Source: Actinomycetota bacterium
GTDB lineage: Bacteria > Actinomycetota > Geothermincolia > Geothermincolales > RBG-13-55-18
Length of the DNA stretch: 36,933 nucleotides
Direction of reading: 5' to 3'
Assembly (NCBI GenBank): GCA_003598015.1
Contig: QZKE01000058.1
Location: forward strand, 1 to 36,933
In this document: in pieces, positions 15,291 through 22,656 of the stretch
Layout: every line of letters begins with the position of its first letter
How positions within the stretch are numbered: position 1 is the first letter of the stretch
Program-made: the position numbers and the translations under genes
Notes under the pieces: model-generated
Told to the model about the DNA's origin: nothing
Databases searched by the model: none
What the model saw: only the letters and a program-made list of their open reading frames with translations

Positions 15291-16772
15291 ATGCCTGCCG
15301 TCGAAACGGAAATCCTCATCATCGGAGCCGGGATCCTCGGTGCCGCCACCGCGCGGGAGCTCTCCAGGTATAAAGCCGACGTGACGGTGGTGGAGAAGAA
15401 CGTGGATGTGGGCTGGGGGATCACCAAGGCCAACGTGGGGGTAGTCTGTCAGGGAAGGGATACCCTGGAGTTCCGCCCCGAGTACCACCGCACCCGCCTC
15501 CTGTGGAAAGCCTTACCACTCATGGAACCGCTGTGCAAGGAGCTAGAGGTCCCCTTCAAGAGGGTGGGCGCCTACCTGATGATCCGCGACCAGGTCCTCA
15601 AGGAGAAACTGGATAAGCTCGCGAAGCGCACCGAGAGCCTCGGCCTGGGTGCGGACAAATATTATCCCTATCCCGAGTTGAAGGAGAAAGAGCCCTTCAT
15701 CTCACCCGAGATAAAAGGGGGCTTGCATGACCCGGAGATCGCGGTGGTCCACCCCGTCTACCTGACGCAGGCCCTGATGGAGAACGCCACCAGAAACGGC
15801 GTCAAATTGATGCTGGAGACGGAGGTGACCGGCATCCGGGCGGACCACACCACGTTCACCGTGCTGACGAACCGGGGAGAGATCAAGGCGCGCTACGTCA
15901 TCAACGCGGCGGGGGAGTGGGTAGATAAGATCGCCGCCATGGTGGGTGCGGACGACTTCGTCCTCTTTCCCATCAAGGGGTATGTGGGAGTCCTGGACCG
16001 TAACTGCGCGCAGCTGGCGGGGAGCCTTCTCGCGGTACTGCCCGAGGAGCCGGGGGACATGAACATCGTGGTCCCCACCGTGGAGGGCAACCTGCTCTTC
16101 GGCATTCAGCTCCAGATCAACCGCCGCCACGACCGTTCCACCACCGGGCACATGGCCCGCCTGGCTCTGCGGAACGCCCGCAAGCTCATACCCGAGATCT
16201 CGGAGAAGGACGTCATCAACTCCTTCTGCGGCTACCTCATGTTCCGCAATTTCGAGATAGGATGGCACGAGTGCGAGGTGGCCATGTCCGAGCGCGTGCC
16301 GCGCTTCATCAACATGACCATAGGGTACCCGGGCGTAAGCGCCAGTCCCGGCGCAGCCCTCGAGGTGGTGGAGATACTGCAGCGGGACGGCCTCGGTCTC
16401 GAGCCGGACCCCGGATTCGATCCCAAGCGCGAGGATATCCCCGATTTCAGCCTGCTCTCCGAGCGGGAGAGGAAAGCACTGATAAAGAGGGACCCCCGCT
16501 ACGGCCACGTGGTCTGCCGCTGCGAGACGGTGACGGAGGGCGAAATAGTAGAGGCCATAAGGCGTGGGGCCACCACCCTGGACGGCGTGAAGTTCCGGGT
16601 GCGTCCCGGCACCGGCCGCTGCCAGGGGGGGTTCTGCGGCCCCCGCGTGACGCGTATCATAGCCCGCGAACTCGGAATACCAGAGACCGAAGTCACCAAG
16701 TCCGGCGGGGCATCGACCCAGGTGCCCCTGCGCACCAAGCAGCTCCTGGAGAAAGGAGGCGCAGATGGCTAG
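15291..16772 (+). CDS. GlpA-like FAD dehydrogenase with C-terminal BFD-type Fe-S domain
   Basis: A 493-residue flavoprotein similar to anaerobic glycerol-3-phosphate dehydrogenase subunit A. The FAD motif GAGILG is at 12-17, followed by a DAO-type domain (INAAGEWVDKIA). The C-terminus has a bacterioferritin-associated-ferredoxin-like domain with C409 and C411 (CRCETVTEGEI), C444 (GTGRC) and C449 (GGFCGPR), a likely [2Fe-2S] ligand set. The ATG at 15291 is preceded by GGATGG. The gene overlaps the next by 8 bp. The GlpA-like/GlpB-like/DUF1667 triple occurs in Thermotogae and Clostridia, where glycerol-3-phosphate is the usual annotation, but no glycerol kinase or transporter is seen here. The substrate could be another 2-hydroxy compound. 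Confidence 0.87.
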   Translation: MPAVETEILIIGAGILGAATARELSRYKADVTVVEKNVDVGWGITKANVGVVCQGRDTLEFRPEYHRTRLLWKALPLMEPLCKELEVPFKRVGAYLMIRDQVLKEKLDKLAKRTESLGLGADKYYPYPELKEKEPFISPEIKGGLHDPEIAVVHPVYLTQALMENATRNGVKLMLETEVTGIRADHTTFTVLTNRGEIKARYVINAAGEWVDKIAAMVGADDFVLFPIKGYVGVLDRNCAQLAGSLLAVLPEEPGDMNIVVPTVEGNLLFGIQLQINRRHDRSTTGHMARLALRNARKLIPEISEKDVINSFCGYLMFRNFEIGWHECEVAMSERVPRFINMTIGYPGVSASPGAALEVVEILQRDGLGLEPDPGFDPKREDIPDFSLLSERERKALIKRDPRYGHVVCRCETVTEGEIVEAIRRGATTLDGVKFRVRPGTGRCQGGFCGPRVTRIIARELGIPETEVTKSGGASTQVPLRTKQLLEKGGADG

Positions 16773-18018
16773 CCGCGTCGACGTCGCCGTGATCGGAGCG
16801 GGGCCGGCCGGCCTGGCCGCCGCCATAGCCGCCCGCGAGCAGGGAGCCGAGAAAGTCCTCATCATCGAGAGGGCCGAGCAACTGGGTGGCCTGCTCCCGC
16901 AGTGCATACACAACGGCTTCGGGCTTCTCTACTTCGAGCAGGACATGACCGGGCCCGAGTACGAGAAGGCCTTCATCGCCAAGGCAATGAGCCTGGGAGT
17001 GGAAACCCGGTTGGAGACCATGGTCATCGACCTGGATGCCGAGCGGGGCATCACCGCCGTGAGCCGCAAGCACGGATATATGCGCTTCAAACCCGGCGCC
17101 GTGGTCCTGGCCATGGGTTGCCGCGAGAGGTCGCGGGGAGCGGTAGGCATCCCCGGAACCAGGCCCGCCGGCGTGCTCACCGCGGGGACATGCCAGAGGT
17201 TCGTGAATATCGAGGGTTACATGCCGGGCACGCGTTACGTGGTCCTGGGTTCCGGCGATATCGGCATGATCATGGCCCGCCGCCTCACCCTGGAAGGGGC
17301 GAAGGTGGAGGCGGTGGTGGAGATCATGCCCTGGCCGGGCGGCCTCATCCGCAACGAGGTACAGTGCCTGCACGATTTCGGTATCCCCCTGCTGCTCGAG
17401 AGTACGGTCACCTTCATCCACGGCGAGGAGAGGGTGGAGGGGGTCACGGTGTGCAGGGTGGACGCGGAGCGCCGCCCCGTGGAGGGCACGGAAAAGTCCT
17501 ATCCCTGTGACTGCCTGCTCGTCTCGGCCGGGCTCATCCCCGAAAACGAGCTCTCCCGCAAGGCGGGCGTGGAGCTCGACCCCGTGACCGGCGGGCCGGT
17601 GGTGGACCAGAACCGCCAGACCAGCGTCCCGGGCGTCTTCGCCGGCGGCAACGTGGTGCAGGTGCACGACCTGGTGGACTGGGTGAGCTGGGAGGCGGAG
17701 GCGGCCGGCCGCGCCGCCGCGCGCTTCGCCGATAAGGGCGAGCTGAAGGCCGCCGCTGGGGTGAGGGTGATGCCCGGCGATAACATCAAGTACGTCGTCC
17801 CCCACACCATCTCCGGCAGGGAAGACGTCACCCTGCATATGCGGGTGACGCAGCCGGGTCTCAAGGCGACGGTGAAAGCGGGTGGTATCCTTAGCAAGCG
17901 CTTCCGATCCGTGCGTCCCAGCGAGATGGTCGTCCTCGACCTCAAGGGCGAGGCGCTCAAGGAGGCCGGGCTCAAGGGCGAACTCGTCGTAGACTGCGAG
18001 ATGAGGGGTGGTGGTTGA
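16765..18018 (+). CDS. GlpB-like NAD(P)/FAD pyridine nucleotide-disulfide-type oxidoreductase
   Basis: This 417-residue protein has the FAD motif GAGPAGL (11-17), a conserved CIHNGFG near residues 49-55, MGCRERSRGA, and a second dinucleotide fold VVLGSGDIGMIMARRL. The last third contains the FAD-binding VPGVFAGGNVVQVHD. This architecture is typical of the small flavoprotein partner of GlpA-like enzymes, relaying electrons between the dehydrogenase and NAD(P) or a quinone-linked acceptor. The start has GGAGG upstream and overlaps the GlpA-like gene by 8 bp, so translation is probably coupled. The next gene starts two bases after its stop. Confidence 0.88.
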   Translation: MASRVDVAVIGAGPAGLAAAIAAREQGAEKVLIIERAEQLGGLLPQCIHNGFGLLYFEQDMTGPEYEKAFIAKAMSLGVETRLETMVIDLDAERGITAVSRKHGYMRFKPGAVVLAMGCRERSRGAVGIPGTRPAGVLTAGTCQRFVNIEGYMPGTRYVVLGSGDIGMIMARRLTLEGAKVEAVVEIMPWPGGLIRNEVQCLHDFGIPLLLESTVTFIHGEERVEGVTVCRVDAERRPVEGTEKSYPCDCLLVSAGLIPENELSRKAGVELDPVTGGPVVDQNRQTSVPGVFAGGNVVQVHDLVDWVSWEAEAAGRAAARFADKGELKAAAGVRVMPGDNIKYVVPHTISGREDVTLHMRVTQPGLKATVKAGGILSKRFRSVRPSEMVVLDLKGEALKEAGLKGELVVDCEMRGGG

Positions 18019-18019
18019 G

Positions 18020-18403
18020 ATGGCACCCAAGGAGACGATTATCTGCATCGGTTGCCCGCTGGGATGCCGGGTGACGGTGATCCAGGACAAGAAGGGCAAC
18101 GTCGCCGGCCTCAAGGGCGCCGAGTGCAAGCAGGGCCAGAAGTACGTCCTGGAGGAACTCAAGAACCCCGTGCGCACACTGACCGCCACCGTGCCCACGG
18201 GAGACGAGGGCTTCCCGCTGCTGCCGGTGCGCACCTCCCTTTCCATCCTCAAGACATTGCTCAAGCCCGTCATGGTGGAGACGGCCAGGGTGAAAGTCAA
18301 ACCCCCCGTGAAGGCCGGGGATGTCATCTTGAAAAACGTCAAGAGGACGGGGGCGGACCTCATCGCCACCGCCGACTGGCCGGGAAGCACGGGGGAGGGA
18401 TAG
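18020..18403 (+). CDS. DUF1667 small cysteine protein
   Basis: A 127-residue protein with C9-x2-C12-x3-C16 (ICIGCPLGC) and a fourth Cys at 36 (GAECKQGQKY), a plausible Fe-S or zinc site. A hallmark NPVRTLTATV and a C-terminal proline/valine-rich segment follow. DUF1667 proteins accompany GlpA/GlpB-like pairs and probably act in electron transfer or assembly; the exact role is not established. The ATG at 18020 is close to the preceding stop; an in-frame GTG at 18008 would overlap the previous gene and add four residues. The next start is two bases after this stop. Confidence 0.88.
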   Translation: MAPKETIICIGCPLGCRVTVIQDKKGNVAGLKGAECKQGQKYVLEELKNPVRTLTATVPTGDEGFPLLPVRTSLSILKTLLKPVMVETARVKVKPPVKAGDVILKNVKRTGADLIATADWPGSTGEG

Positions 18404-18405
18404 AC

Positions 18406-19305
18406 ATGGCGGGCGGCAACGAGATAGACGTGGTTACCCTACAGTTGGCGCGCAAGGGCCTGCAGGCCGCCGAGCACGTGGCCGGCGACCTCATCGGCTG
18501 GCCCTGCAGCATCGTGGTGGTGGACAAGGCGGGAGCGGTTCTCGCCGGCCATCGCATGGACGGCGCCCCGCCGGCCACCTTCGACATCGCGGTGGAGAAG
18601 GCCTGGACTTCCGCCACCTTTCTCGCACCCACCCTCATGCTGGGGCGTATGACCGACCCCCGCACCGCACTGGCGCCCCTCGACCAGCTCCCCCTCGGAC
18701 ACCACGGCATGGGGCTGCAGTTCAAGCACAAGGGGAGGCTGACCACCATCATGGGGGGGATCCCCATACGCGATAAGGATATGAAGGTGATCGGGGGCGT
18801 GGGCACCAGCGGCACCCCCTCCGCCCTGGACGACAACACGGTGAGCCAGCGTTGCTGGTCGGCCATGTACGACGCCGAGGATCCCCCGCTGGAGAGCCGC
18901 CTGGATGAGTACGTGAAGGTCGTGGAGGCCGCCATTGCCAGGGCCGGGGATATGGGCCTCACGGTCAGTGTCTGTCTGTGCGACGCCGAGGGCTGGCCGA
19001 AGGTCTTCTACCGCATGGACGGCGCCCTCTATCCCACCGCCGAGCTGGCGCGGGACAAGGCATGGACGGCGGCCGCCTTCCGCGCTCCCAGCTCCGATAT
19101 CTCTAGCTATGGGGTGAAATCCCTGCCCGGCCTGGGCATACCCACGGGGGGCTGGAACGAGCGCGTCTGCCCCGTACCCGGGGGGTTGCCCATCTTTGAT
19201 GCCGGCGGAGAGCTGGTCGGATCGGTGGGTGTCGCCGGCGGCACCACAAGCGAGGATGTGCGCATCGCCAAGGCCGCTACCAAAGCCCATACGGCACGGA
19301 GATAA
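18406..19305 (+). CDS. Tandem GlcG/HbpS-domain protein
   Basis: This 299-residue protein consists of two copies of the GlcG/HbpS (DUF336) fold, at about 8-150 and 168-299. Paired motifs show the duplication: MDGA at 51-54 and 204-207; KAWTSATF at 65-72 and KAWTAAAF at 218-225; GGIPI near 117 and GGLPIF near 259. Single-domain relatives bind haem or cobalamin-type ligands, or accompany glycolate and diol oxidation enzymes. No signal peptide is visible, so the protein is probably cytoplasmic. GGAGGG lies six bases upstream of the ATG. As last gene of the operon it may bind a cofactor or act as an accessory to the flavoproteins; this is inference. Confidence 0.87.
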   Translation: MAGGNEIDVVTLQLARKGLQAAEHVAGDLIGWPCSIVVVDKAGAVLAGHRMDGAPPATFDIAVEKAWTSATFLAPTLMLGRMTDPRTALAPLDQLPLGHHGMGLQFKHKGRLTTIMGGIPIRDKDMKVIGGVGTSGTPSALDDNTVSQRCWSAMYDAEDPPLESRLDEYVKVVEAAIARAGDMGLTVSVCLCDAEGWPKVFYRMDGALYPTAELARDKAWTAAAFRAPSSDISSYGVKSLPGLGIPTGGWNERVCPVPGGLPIFDAGGELVGSVGVAGGTTSEDVRIAKAATKAHTARR

Positions 19306-19359
19306 CGTCCGATCGATTGCATCGCGTAAGCCAGGTTTTTCGCGTAGCGGAAAATCGTG

Positions 19360-19391
19360 TTGCGAGGAGGCGAAGCCGGCGTGGCAAGCTC
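19360..19391 (+). repeat. Isolated copy of the interspersed repeat seen at 6637-6851
   Basis: TTGCGAGGAG, followed by GCGAAGCC and GGCAAGCTC, aligns over about 32 bp with the reverse complement of 6808-6838. The repeat is therefore a family, not a local duplication. Confidence 0.6.
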
Positions 19392-19451
19392 GATCAAGCC
19401 TCACGACGCTACAGAAGGGCTTGGCGACGGGGCGGCGCAACGGTGCAAGTC

Positions 19452-19480
19452 GCCTGTCCCGGCGAAGCCGGGCGTGCCGG
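19452..19480 (+). repeat. REP-like hairpin at the edge of the amidohydrolase remnant
   Basis: CCCGGC-GAA-GCCGGG (19458-19472), with flanks GCCTGT and CGTGCCGG, matches the hairpin core of the three repeats at 25839-26026. It directly adjoins the residual amidohydrolase coding sequence. Confidence 0.6.
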
Positions 19481-19680
19481 TGTGGCTGCACCAGTCGGTG
19501 AGCTTCGCCAGGCTGCCCATGTTCCTGGAGCAACCGTCGTACCTGGACCAGGCGGCGCTGGACTTCCCGGAACTCAAACTGATAACCGGGCACGGAGGTT
19601 GGCCCTGGACGGCGTAGTTGGTGGCGATGGCCTGGCGTCATGGGCGGTATCGACGAACTCGACCAGTTGATCCTGGGAGT
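19474..19680 (+). pseudogene. Remnant of an amidohydrolase-family gene
   Basis: Translation from 19474 gives VPVWLHQSVSFARLP, then YLDQAALDFPELKLITGHGG and WPWTA. This is characteristic of amidohydrolase-2 (ACMSD-like) enzymes around their metal-binding GHGG segment. A TAG at 19615-19617 interrupts it where a Glu codon (GAG) would be expected. The same frame continues LVAMAWRH, and after a frame change at about 19639 MGGIDELDQLILG follows. The N-terminal metal-binding part and the segment before the C-terminus are missing, so the gene is dead. Its 5' side joins repeat elements, suggesting rearrangement there. Confidence 0.7.
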
Positions 19681-19683
19681 GCA

Positions 19684-20541
19684 TTACGTCGTCCGTCTCT
19701 TGAGCAATCTATCCATCAGGCGGTAATAACCCGCCGTGATCTTCAGGTAGCCGACCGGCATCAGGCGCTGCAATACATCGATGAAGTAGGCGTCGGGGCC
19801 GATGAGGACGCGGTGCCGGTTCTTCTTTATCCCCTCGACTATCTTCGCGGCGGCCTTCTCGGGCGATGTATGGGCCATGCGGTCGAAGCTCTCCACGATC
19901 TCCTGCCTGTTGCTGCCCATCTCCTCCAGCAGGGACTCGCACAGTCGCGCCCCTCTCGCTATGTTGGTCTTGATACCCCCGGGATGGACGACGGTGGCGC
20001 TGACGTTTTCCGCGTCGATATCCAGCTCCAGGCGCAGGCATTCCGTGAATCCCTTGATGGCGAATTTGGCTATGGTATAGGCGGATTGGGTGGGAGTGGC
20101 CACCATGCCGAGGACGCTCGAGATGTTGACGATATGGCCCTCATCCGCCTCTTTCAGGTAGGGAAGAAAGGCCTTGGACCCGTAGATCATGCCGTAGAGG
20201 TTGATGCCCAGCAGCCAGGACAGGTCCTCGTAGCTCATATCCTCAATTTTTGCGCCCAGGGCCACCCCCGCGTTGTTGACGACGAGGTTGACCCTGCCGA
20301 ACTCGCGCACCACCTCGTCCGCCCACGCGTATACGGCCTCCCTGTCCGCCACGTCCAGCACGGTGGTATGCACCGCCGCCCCGAGGGCCCCTATCTCCCG
20401 TTCCGTCTCGCGCAGGCCCTCCTCGTTGATGTCCGCGATGGCGCAGCTGCACCCCTCCCGCGCCAGGAGGATGGCGGTGGCCTTCCCAATACCGGATGCG
20501 GTGCCGGTTATCGCCGCGACTCTGCCCTTGAGGTCTTTCAT
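19684..20541 (-). CDS. Short-chain dehydrogenase/reductase (SDR)
   Basis: A 285-residue classical SDR with cofactor motif TGTASGIG (13-20), NNAG, catalytic Ser in NISSVLG and YTIAK. ADIN after strand 2 suggests NAD preference. The C-terminal part (GPDAYFIDVLQRLMP) resembles that of SDRs acting on hydrophobic substrates. Similarity to the SDR at 10621-11490 is family-level only. The ATG has no clear Shine-Dalgarno site; TAGAATATAG lies 8-17 bases upstream and could be a -10 of a nearly leaderless transcript. Its 3' end meets the amidohydrolase remnant. Confidence 0.87.
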   Translation of the reverse strand: MKDLKGRVAAITGTASGIGKATAILLAREGCSCAIADINEEGLRETEREIGALGAAVHTTVLDVADREAVYAWADEVVREFGRVNLVVNNAGVALGAKIEDMSYEDLSWLLGINLYGMIYGSKAFLPYLKEADEGHIVNISSVLGMVATPTQSAYTIAKFAIKGFTECLRLELDIDAENVSATVVHPGGIKTNIARGARLCESLLEEMGSNRQEIVESFDRMAHTSPEKAAAKIVEGIKKNRHRVLIGPDAYFIDVLQRLMPVGYLKITAGYYRLMDRLLKRRTT

Positions 20542-20669
20542 GAGGTCTATATTCTAACCCAGGTACCGCCGCGGCGCGAATACCGCGTACACGTCCCCCT
20601 CACGTAGTCGCTCGCGGATTGGGACGCCGGGGGCATGCACGCGGCGGGTGACCCCATGCGATCGGATTC

Positions 20670-21707
20670 TCATGCCGACGCAATATCGCCAGGGGTTTCC
20701 AGGTCTCGCAGGGTGAACGTGAAGCACGCGCCCCCGTCGTTATATGCACGGATCTCGCCTCCATACAGGGATACGAGCTTTTCCACAATGGAAAGGCCCA
20801 GGCCGGTGCCGCCGTCCTTGCCCCTGAACAGGGGGAGGAAAACGCTTTCGATATCCTCGGCGGGTATGCCCGGTCCGTTGTCCCTTACCAGGTAGCGGTG
20901 AACGCCGTCCTCCTCCTCGTGGGTGATCCCGACCTGCGGGTCGGGGTTGTCGTTATAGGATAGTGCATTCCCGATGAGGTTCGAGAAGATCTGGTAGACG
21001 TGGGTCGGGTCGGCCAATATGCGGCCCAGGTCATCGTCGACGGCCACCCGTACACCCTTCTCCTCGATGGGCCATGCCTTGTCTTCGAGCACCTTCTCCA
21101 CGATCTCCTTGACGTCGATCTCGGAGACTTCGCCGGGGGACTGGCCTGCCTTGGCCAGGGCGAGCAGGTTTTCGATGAGCACCTCCGCGCTGAGCGAGCT
21201 GTTCCGGATGATCCCCACGACTTTGTCGCCCTTCGCGACGGTGTCGCGGTCCGCGCAATCCTCCATCAACCCTTCCAGGGTCGCGGAGGCGGACTGGATG
21301 ACCGATATGGGCCCCCGGAGGTCGTGGGATACCACTTCGGCATATACCTTCAGCTCCCGGTTGATCCTCGCGAGCTCCTCTTCCATCAGCTTGCGCTCGG
21401 TGATGTCGGTGAGGATACCCCTTATCCCCACCGGAGTCCCAGCCTCATCCGAGATGATCACCGAGTACACCACGCAGGGGAACACCGTGCCGTCCTTCCT
21501 CCTGGCCAGGTACTCCCTGACCGCGCCCGTGGAGCTGCCGTCCATCAGCTTCCCTATTGCGCGGGTGATACGCCCGTGGTCGGACGGGTCGATGACATCC
21601 AGGGCGGTCAGGCCGGCCGCGATATCGTCCTGCGAGTATCCGAATATGCGCTGCGCGACCTCGTTGACGTAGGTGATCCTTCCGCTCGCATCCGTTTCGA
21701 ACACCAC
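20670..21707 (-). CDS. PAS-domain sensor histidine kinase, 5' end disrupted
   Basis: From the GTG at 21707 the protein has 345 residues: a PAS domain (VFETDASGRITYVNE; GIRGILTDITERK), a dimerisation domain with the phospho-accepting His in VVSHDLRGPI, and an ATPase domain with N-box NLIGNAL, RDNGPGIP and GGTGLGLSIVEKL. Homologous coding sequence continues upstream in the same frame without a start codon. It reads GFVTDITDRKRAER and SEERYRVLANTLPQV, the end of another PAS domain, to about 21812. There it meets the MEDS reading frame in a different frame. The likely ancestor was one MEDS-PAS-PAS-kinase. A functional kinase would need internal initiation; no response regulator is adjacent. Confidence 0.75.
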   Translation of the reverse strand: MVFETDASGRITYVNEVAQRIFGYSQDDIAAGLTALDVIDPSDHGRITRAIGKLMDGSSTGAVREYLARRKDGTVFPCVVYSVIISDEAGTPVGIRGILTDITERKLMEEELARINRELKVYAEVVSHDLRGPISVIQSASATLEGLMEDCADRDTVAKGDKVVGIIRNSSLSAEVLIENLLALAKAGQSPGEVSEIDVKEIVEKVLEDKAWPIEEKGVRVAVDDDLGRILADPTHVYQIFSNLIGNALSYNDNPDPQVGITHEEEDGVHRYLVRDNGPGIPAEDIESVFLPLFRGKDGGTGLGLSIVEKLVSLYGGEIRAYNDGGACFTFTLRDLETPGDIASA

Positions 21708-21813
21708 CTGGGGAAGGGTGTTTGCCAGTACGCGGTATCTCTCCTCCGAATCGGCCAGGGCCCTCTCGGCGCGCTTACGGTCGGTGATGTCGGTTACGAA
21801 ACCTCGATGGCCA

Positions 21814-22359
21814 CTAGACCTCGGCCCCGATGACGGCCAGGGGATGGGTGGTCAACACGTACAGGAGTATTTCGGGGCTGAAGCGCTTTCGGTCGTATTG
21901 GCAGATGGCCATACAGCGGCTGCCGGGGAAGAAACGGTTCAGCTTGGACTCATATTCGATGAGTCTCTCCGAGCCCGGGAGCTCCTTCAATGCCCAGGTC
22001 ATCTCGCCCGTCACCCTCAAGGCGGTATATCCCTCCGCAAGCGCCTTCTCGGTCTCCTCGCGCAGAAGGGCGATCATGCCGTCGGGATCGAAAACTCCAC
22101 CCTTCATGTACGCATCATCGACGCTTAATATGGAGAGCTGGCCGCTCTCCAGGAAAGGCCCGGTGTCCAGGCCGTCATCCCGGAGATAGCCGAGGACTTC
22201 CTCGGAGGTATGCTGGTCGACGATGTAGAAGACTTTCTCGCCGCGCTCGAGGCCGAGCCTGATATATGGCGTAACAAGGGCGCGATGTTCCTCGTCCGTC
22301 TTGTATATGCAACAGAAATGGTCTCCGGGACGCAGGTCGCCGATATCCCCTGCGGTCAT
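21814..22359 (-). CDS. MEDS (DcmR-type) sensory-domain protein, truncated from kinase
   Basis: This 181-residue protein is almost exactly one MEDS domain: LRPGDHFCCIYKTDEEH, GLERGEKVFYIVD, ITVEE-like HTSEEVLGYL, and GEMTWALKELPGSERLIEYE. The domain is thought to sense hydrocarbon or one-carbon derivatives and normally leads into PAS and kinase domains. Here it ends at TAG right after HPLAVIGAEV, where a longer linker would be expected. The following DNA encodes the end of a PAS domain in another frame. The ATG at 22359 has GGGAGGG upstream. Either a stable free sensor or half of a broken kinase. Confidence 0.78.
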   Translation of the reverse strand: MTAGDIGDLRPGDHFCCIYKTDEEHRALVTPYIRLGLERGEKVFYIVDQHTSEEVLGYLRDDGLDTGPFLESGQLSILSVDDAYMKGGVFDPDGMIALLREETEKALAEGYTALRVTGEMTWALKELPGSERLIEYESKLNRFFPGSRCMAICQYDRKRFSPEILLYVLTTHPLAVIGAEV

Positions 22360-22615
22360 TTCATGTCCCTCCCAGCCATTTTCGGTGATGCAACGCCGAT
22401 AATCGTCCCCGGGATTCTCCTTCTGTCCCGCGCGCTCGCCGGCTGTCGTGGATGAGGACAATGCGAATCCGTCCACGGCGAGCGGATATTACCGGAGCAT
22501 TCCCGATTTATTGCCGTATTCACTGATGATATTATTCCCCCTGATACTCCGATCTTTCCGCCATCCGTCCATACACATATGGTCAGGGTTTACGCGCAGG
22601 TCAGAGCGGAGAACA

Positions 22616-22645
22616 AAGAAGGGCGCGGGAGCCCGCGCCCTTCTT
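22616..22645 (-). terminator. Intrinsic terminator of the secreted phosphatase-superfamily gene
   Basis: A perfect 14-bp stem (AAGAAGGGCGCGGG and its complement) with a 2-base loop lies 11 bp past the TAG stop of 22657-25521. On the minus strand it is followed by TTTGTTCTCC. The rest of the 297-bp gap, to 22359, holds nothing I can identify. Confidence 0.8.
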
Positions 22646-22656
22646 CAAGCGTCGGT

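Noticed and set aside
16693..18390. 565-codon open frame on the minus strand opposite the GlpB-like gene
   Set aside because: It is the antisense shadow of GC-rich coding DNA. The plus strand shows clear flavoprotein motifs and ribosome sites; this frame has no recognisable domain.
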